Source: Leucobacter chromiiresistens (GTDB lineage: Bacteria > Actinomycetota > Actinomycetes > Actinomycetales > Microbacteriaceae). Taken from it: a stretch of 64,000 nt of DNA. Of the stretch, positions 59,515 to 64,000 are shown piece after piece (within the stretch, counting starts at the first letter, position 1; each line of letters opens with the position of its first letter). The DNA is taken from NCBI RefSeq assembly GCF_001477055.1, contig NZ_LDRK01000026.1:1-64000 (forward strand). Direction: 5' to 3'. Both the position numbers and the translations under genes were made by a program. The notes beneath the pieces were generated by a model. It had not been told where the DNA came from. It ran no database searches and saw only the letters and a list, made by a program, of their open reading frames with translations.

Positions 59515-59849
59515 GGTCTGTGCGCGCTGCGCGCTGGCATTTCTCAGCCCTGGGTGCTCGTAACATGATGCGAGGGTAGTCTGCGGTCGATGGTGTCGCT
59601 TCCTCCCTCGACGGGATCGGACGAACCGCGTCGTGGCAGGGGGCCGCTCCGAGGGTCGGGCAAAGCAATACGGGCGATCAGGTGTATTGAACCGGAACGT
59701 TGTCGACGTGGCAGAGACCCCCCCTCGGACGTGAACAAGGTAAACAGTGGGGGCGTGCTTCGCGCACGGCGCAGTGAACAACCGGATGTCTCGGACGACC
59801 GCGTAGCCGTGGTAGCGCGGAACGGCGCGATAGTGTCACGGGCGCCAGG
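59515..59849. other. Non-coding stretch, possibly the decayed start of an IS481 element
   Basis: No credible gene. The sequence leads into the transposase relic and may hold its decayed N-terminal part, but I cannot recognise the helix-turn-helix or an inverted repeat with confidence. Confidence 0.35.
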
Positions 59850-60360
59850 AGCCGTGAATCCGTGAGCCGTAACGAGCACGACGAGTCCGGTTCGTTGATC
59901 CATATCGATGTGAAGAAACCCGGCCAGGCGCCCGACCGGGGGCGGGTGGCGGCTGCACAGCCGTGGCGAACGGCCGATTCAGAAGCGGGACTCGGAAACG
60001 ACTCCGTCCACACTGTGTTCGATGACCATTCCAGTGTCGCGTATACGTGAGATTCGTACCGGTGAGAGAGGGGCGTTACCGCGGTAGAAGTTCTTGAATT
60101 GGCGTTCGCGACTTGATGAACGGTGAGGTCGAACGGTTCAACCGCGCGCTCGCGACCGAGTGGGCGTAGGCATGCGCCTAGACGACGAGCCAGGGCCGAG
60201 TTGGAGCGTTGCGGTCCTGGCTTGTGCGCTGCAACATCGACAGAACTCACCTCGGCAGCGTGTGCAGCACTCCCATCGGTCGCGTCCACAAGGGTCGAGG
60301 TCAGCCAGCGGTCTCGGCAGCAGGTCCGTGCACGACCAAACCCAAGCAACGGTGAACTGA
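59850..60360 (+). pseudogene. IS481-family transposase remnant
   Basis: Pieces of one IS481-type transposase lie in order but in different frames. SRNEHDESGSLIHIDVKKPG and VFDDHSSVAYT (frame 59862-60050) match the RYE..PG.L.H.DVKKLG ... DDHSR.AY part of the catalytic core, with two acidic residues. MNGEVERFNRALATEW (from 60116) matches the GKVERFNRTL segment with the last Glu, followed by a stop. WLVRCNIDRTH, then PIGRVH, match the C-terminal LxxYNxDRxHxALGG...P region. Stops and frameshifts make it non-functional. No intact ends were found. Confidence 0.72.
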
Positions 60361-60757
60361 CGCGGAAGCATCGACAGCCGATTTTCGATCCCTCGGGCGA
60401 TGCACGAACGGGGCTTGTGCATAATCATGCCGATGTGCATCACACCGTCGGAGTGACGCTCCTCATTCGCGACTCTGATCTCTGTCGTGTCATGTCGACG
60501 TGGGTCAGAACAGGCTCCGGATGGAATCGATGGAACGATGAATCCGGCGCCTCGCTCCTTGTCAATGGGAATGCGCGTCGGGTTCATGCGGAACAGTCAG
60601 TACGGTTTCCCCTAAGAGGCCATCGTTGGCTCGGTGCGGCACCGGCTCGGACACCCGTGGTGGGTGTTCGACAGATCGAGTGCGCCTGCCCGTCGAAGGG
60701 CGGGGCCAAGCCGGCCCTCATCCGCTCACCATTCACCAAGAGTCGTAGGAGAGATCT

Positions 60758-61873
60758 ATGAGTTCTCACACTCGCAGAACCAGCCATCTCTACCGCTTTG
60801 CGCTTCACCGTAACGCGGCCAGACTCTCACGCGCAGCGTTTGTTGCCTGGCCCTTCGTGGCATTCATTATTCCAGCGTCCATCTGCTGGGGCGTCGGCGA
60901 GCTCGAACGTCTCCTGCTGATCCGCTTCTCGTGGTTCATCATTCCCACTTCGGTTCTCCTTGCGCTCGTTCCCTACTTCATCTCCCGGGCGCGGGGGTGG
61001 CGCGTCGTCCCCAGCAACTCGCTCGGGCTTCTGATGGTGCATTGGTGGAGCTGGGTCACTGTCGTATGCACATTTTCTGACAAAGTTGGGAGTGTTGCTA
61101 CCGTGCTCGAGTTCCTCAGCGCGGAGGGTGTATCGCAAGCGTGGAACGATCGCATGCTCATAACCGCCGGCGTCGTCGGATTGGCCACCTGGGTGGCGCT
61201 GTTGTTCACGACATCGTTTTCCAACACGGGGACCCCTTATCAGCGACGAGCGGAACTCGGGGTCGTCGTTGCCTGGGTCGCTCCTTGTGTCGTGGTGGTT
61301 TCGGCGCTGCTGTGCGTACCGCTGGAAGGCGCACGCATTGATGCTGCCGGAGAACGTCCCGAACCTGCCACATCACGGCCGGTCGACGCACAGCTCACGC
61401 TCCTCTCGCAGCGCGAGGCGGGGACGCAGCAATCGTTGAGCAAAGTGCGCAGAATGATCGCACCGGAAGGCTGGACCCATGCGTATCCGTGGATGTTCGG
61501 TTCGTGCGAGGGTACGCACCACCCTTGTTATGACATTTACGCATCTGCCGAGTTTATGACGGAGAACGCAGTACCGGACCGAGCGCAACTCGAAAACGAG
61601 CTGAGCGCCGCTGGTTGGCAGTCGACGAAAACACCGCCCTACTGCCAAGGCACCGACATCGATTCGTACCGCAACCGAGACGGTCAGAGATTGTGCGTGG
61701 AATTCGACGTCGACTCCATCACCGTAGCCCTGATCGCGCCATCGTACTGGGGTGATTTGTTCGTGCTTCGTGATGCCGCCAGCCCGGATGCGGTCATCTT
61801 CAACCCGCGCGTTCGGGACAAAGCTGCATCCTTCGCGTGGAACGAATGGCAGGCGTCGGAGATGCTCCGCTGA
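60758..61873 (+). CDS. Orphan membrane protein with extracytoplasmic domain
   Basis: A 371-residue protein. Four hydrophobic helices lie in the first ~190 residues (FVAWPFVAFIIPASICWGVG and later segments). A soluble C-terminal domain of about 165 residues follows, with Cys in FGSCEGTHHPCYDIY and YCQGTDIDSY that may form disulfides outside the cell. I recognise no family. AGGAGAG precedes the ATG at 60758. Codon use is less GC-biased than in the core genes, and it follows the transposase relic, so recent acquisition is possible. Confidence 0.67.
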   Translation: MSSHTRRTSHLYRFALHRNAARLSRAAFVAWPFVAFIIPASICWGVGELERLLLIRFSWFIIPTSVLLALVPYFISRARGWRVVPSNSLGLLMVHWWSWVTVVCTFSDKVGSVATVLEFLSAEGVSQAWNDRMLITAGVVGLATWVALLFTTSFSNTGTPYQRRAELGVVVAWVAPCVVVVSALLCVPLEGARIDAAGERPEPATSRPVDAQLTLLSQREAGTQQSLSKVRRMIAPEGWTHAYPWMFGSCEGTHHPCYDIYASAEFMTENAVPDRAQLENELSAAGWQSTKTPPYCQGTDIDSYRNRDGQRLCVEFDVDSITVALIAPSYWGDLFVLRDAASPDAVIFNPRVRDKAASFAWNEWQASEMLR

Positions 61874-61986
61874 AAGCGGTGAACGGAGCGATGCCGACGC
61901 GGGATCCCTCCAGCCGCTGCCGATGGTGGCTTTTCGGCAGCAGCATCTGACGCGAGGCCGAAAGAAGCACACAAGGGTTGATGAAA

Positions 61987-62448
61987 TCAAGAAGTCTGGC
62001 TGAGATTCAGCTCGCTCGTTCGTCGTAGGACGGGTTCGAACAGCGGGAGAACACCGATGTGCGTCACCCAAAGGTCTTCGACGAAGCCGTAGCTGACCGG
62101 CATGCTCTTCCGTCGCTGGGGACCGTGATCCTCGAAGATGACAGCGCTGCCTGCTGTCCGCTCGATGAATACGGAATCGCGGAGGGATGCCACGAACCGC
62201 TCGCGAGTCGAAGTCGGAAGCCTGGCGACGAACACGGTCGCCACGCCATCGGCGTTCGGGTACGCCCAGCTGCACTGAACCACTTGCTCCGCGCCGTCGA
62301 GCGCATCGATCGCGGCCGGGCCGAATGACTCTGCGTAAGCGAGCTCCTTCAGCTTCGTCGAGTTCTCGAGCGCCTCGAGGCGGTATCGCCCCTGCGCCGA
62401 GTCCGCAGCGATCTGCCGAGCCAGACAGCCTCTCGCCTCCGCCACCAC
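61987..62448 (-). CDS. Hypothetical protein, possibly 5'-truncated
   Basis: A 153-residue frame with mixed composition: YRLEALENSTKLKELAYAES, VVQCSWAYPNADGVATVFVA, ERFVASLRDSVFIERTAGSA and GFVEDLWVTHIGVLPLFEP. No family is recognised. The annotated start is a GTG without a ribosome site. The same frame stays open further upstream with protein-like content (HESTYVGVGHDNDSEKLARG) but without a start codon, so the 5' end may have been lost. It is convergent with the membrane-protein gene; its domain resembles no known enzyme. Confidence 0.5.
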   Translation of the reverse strand: MVAEARGCLARQIAADSAQGRYRLEALENSTKLKELAYAESFGPAAIDALDGAEQVVQCSWAYPNADGVATVFVARLPTSTRERFVASLRDSVFIERTAGSAVIFEDHGPQRRKSMPVSYGFVEDLWVTHIGVLPLFEPVLRRTSELNLSQTS

Positions 62449-62884
62449 GCCGACTCCGCGGGCAAGTTTCTCGCTGTCGTTGTCATGCCCGACACCGACA
62501 TATGTGCTTTCATGGCGTCTGGAGGCGAAACAGCGACGATTGCCGCTGCGGCACCGTGAAGGCTGGAAACCAATCTACGTCGGCGACGGTGAGGGGAACC
62601 GCACGTTGTAGCATCGGCAACAGGCGGTGGCTCGGTATCCTTCAGCTCGACCACGTACTGAGTGGTGCGTCACCCCTACTCATGGCGTTGGCTCATCAGC
62701 TCCCGAGCACGCAACCCCATTCGACGCTGAAGGACTCCGGTGCAGAGTTTCGGGAGGCCGGGACCGGCGGCGGGATCATGCGTCCCTCGGGCGGACATCC
62801 GGGGATAGGTCGGAGATCATTGCCGGTGTGCTGACCATTCCCCGTGCAACCCGATGCACAGGTCGTTCATGCCCCTCGGAGACA
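62449..62884. other. Gene-free stretch before the glnA terminator
   Basis: About 435 bp with no convincing gene. Its first ~130 bp read as the lost 5' part of the adjacent hypothetical gene. The remainder shows no RNA gene or operator that I can recognise. Confidence 0.4.
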
Positions 62885-62925
62885 GTGAAGTGCCCCTCTC
62901 CGCGCTACGGGGAGGGGCACTTCAC
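62885..62925. terminator. Terminator downstream of glnA1
   Basis: A long stem (GTGAAGTGCCCCTC with GAGGGGCACTTCAC) around about 13 nt. It lies 57 nt past the stop of the minus-strand glnA gene and probably ends its transcript. Confidence 0.7.
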
Positions 62926-62981
62926 GGCGCGACCTCGGCCGTCATCCGGACGTCACGAGGCCGCCGAAAGACGCGCGTGCG

Positions 62982-64000
62982 TCACACGCCGTAGTACAGC
63001 TCGAACTCGAAGGGGTGCGGGCGCAGCGCCATCGGCGCGATCTCGACCTCGCGCTTGAACGCGATCCAGGTCTCGACGAGCTCCTCTGTGAACACATCGC
63101 CCTCCAGGAGGAACTGGTGATCGGCTTCGAGTGCGTCGAGCGCTTCCTCGAGCGAGCCCGGCACCTGGGGAATGTTCTTCGCCTCCTCCGGGGGCAGCTC
63201 GTAGAGGTCCTTGTCGATGGGATCCATCGGCTCGATGCGGTTGCGGATGCCGTCCAGCCCGGCCATCATCTGCGCCGCGAATGCGAGGTAGGGGTTGCCC
63301 GAGGCGTCGGGTGCCCGGAACTCGATGCGCTTCGCCTTCGGGTTCGAACCGGTGAGCGGGATGCGCACGGCTGCGGAGCGGTTGCCGGCCGAGTAGGCGA
63401 GGTTCACCGGCGCTTCGTAGCCCTTCACGAGGCGGCGGTAGCTGTTGATCGTGGGGTTCGTGAACGCCAGCAGCGCGGGGGCGTGGTGCAGGATGCCGCC
63501 GATGTACCAGCGGGCGATGTCGGAGAGCTGCGCGTAGCCGTTCTCGTCGTAGAAGAGCGGCTCGCCGCCCTTCCAGAGCGACATGTGCGTGTGCATGCCC
63601 GAGCCGTTGTCGCCGAAGACGGGCTTCGGCATGAAGGTCGCCGTCTTGCCCCACAGCTCAGCCGTGTTCTTCACCACGTACTTGAACTTCAGTACGTCGT
63701 CGGCGGCCTTCACCAGCGTGTCGAAGCGGTAGTTGATCTCCGCCTGGCCGGGTGCGCCGACCTCGTGGTGCGAGCGCTCGAGCTGCAGCCCGGCCTCGAT
63801 GAGTCGCAGCGAGATGTCGTCGCGCAGATCCGCCTGCTTGTCGACGGGGGAGACCGGGAAGTAGCCGCCCTTCTCGCGGGTGGTGTTGCCGAGGTTGCCG
63901 CCCTCGACCTCGCGAGCGGAGTTCCAGCTCGCCTCTTCCGAGTCGATCTCGTACATCGTACGGCGGGGCGTCGTCTCGTAGCGGACGGAGTCGAGGATGT
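62982..64000 (-). CDS. glnA: Glutamine synthetase type I, GlnA1 (partial, runs off the window)
   Basis: The C-terminal 339 residues of a GSI; the coding frame continues past position 64000, so the start is outside the window. Catalytic blocks: [69 protein letters not shown] and [28 protein letters not shown] near the end holds the Tyr normally adenylylated by GlnE, unlike the GlnA2 copy. This is the main ammonia-assimilating enzyme. It ends LYYGV and is followed by a strong hairpin. Confidence 0.93.
   Translation of the reverse strand, partial: ILDSVRYETTPRRTMYEIDSEEASWNSAREVEGGNLGNTTREKGGYFPVSPVDKQADLRDDISLRLIEAGLQLERSHHEVGAPGQAEINYRFDTLVKAADDVLKFKYVVKNTAELWGKTATFMPKPVFGDNGSGMHTHMSLWKGGEPLFYDENGYAQLSDIARWYIGGILHHAPALLAFTNPTINSYRRLVKGYEAPVNLAYSAGNRSAAVRIPLTGSNPKAKRIEFRAPDASGNPYLAFAAQMMAGLDGIRNRIEPMDPIDKDLYELPPEEAKNIPQVPGSLEEALDALEADHQFLLEGDVFTEELVETWIAFKREVEIAPMALRPHPFEFELYYGV

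Overview
The window is high-GC actinobacterial chromosome. Its core gene order points to Microbacteriaceae, possibly Leucobacter or a relative; the genus is a guess. The supporting traits are fabF-acpP-fabH-fabD beside a PucR-type fasR and aceE, metQNI-nif3-coiled-coil gene-rnpB-map-glnA2-glnE, a small DUF7882-type protein, LAxTG (class E sortase) surface proteins, and frequent GTG/TTG starts with GA-rich ribosome sites.

Region 1 (1-12.9 kb). A minus-strand aromatic-oxidation cluster holds a styrene-monooxygenase-like FAD oxygenase, an EthD-like protein, a flavin reductase, an AraC regulator and a vanillyl-alcohol-oxidase-type enzyme, with an IclR regulator and a serine hydrolase upstream. 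An oxidase that can desaturate 4-alkylphenols beside an oxygenase that epoxidises vinyl side chains suggests a route from alkylphenol to vinylphenol to epoxide. Next come a very large wall-anchored phosphodiester glycosidase/phosphoesterase, a VanZ-like protein and two hypothetical genes.

Region 2 (13.1-26.0 kb). A 12.9-kb integrative island lies against the 3' end of a tRNA with anticodon CAT. The 3' half of the tRNA plus its terminator is duplicated at the far end, next to a tyrosine recombinase. Cargo: an SOS-controlled umuDC mutasome, a TetR/nitroreductase/quinone-reductase module, a MarR/MarR/MFS-efflux module, a secreted or membrane-tethered nuclease, small hypotheticals and an IS5-type transposase remnant.

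Region 3 (26.1-44.8 kb). Core metabolism: GntR regulator, coproheme decarboxylase, Dps with a DtxR-type box, a glutamine amidotransferase, the fatty-acid synthesis operon with its regulator, pyruvate dehydrogenase E1, peroxiredoxin, tRNA-Val(TAC), glutathione-peroxidase-like and GST-like proteins, an MFS/metallo-beta-lactamase pair, a universal stress protein and a long GapB-type GAPDH.

Region 4 (45.0-64.0 kb). Methionine uptake (metQNI), a Nif3 protein, a coiled-coil protein whose zinc ribbon has lost its cysteines, RNase P RNA, map, glnA2-glnE, and at the right edge the partial glnA1. Between glnE and glnA1 lies a less conserved stretch with a lipoprotein, a second LAxTG protein, a decayed IS481-family transposase and two orphan hypotheticals.
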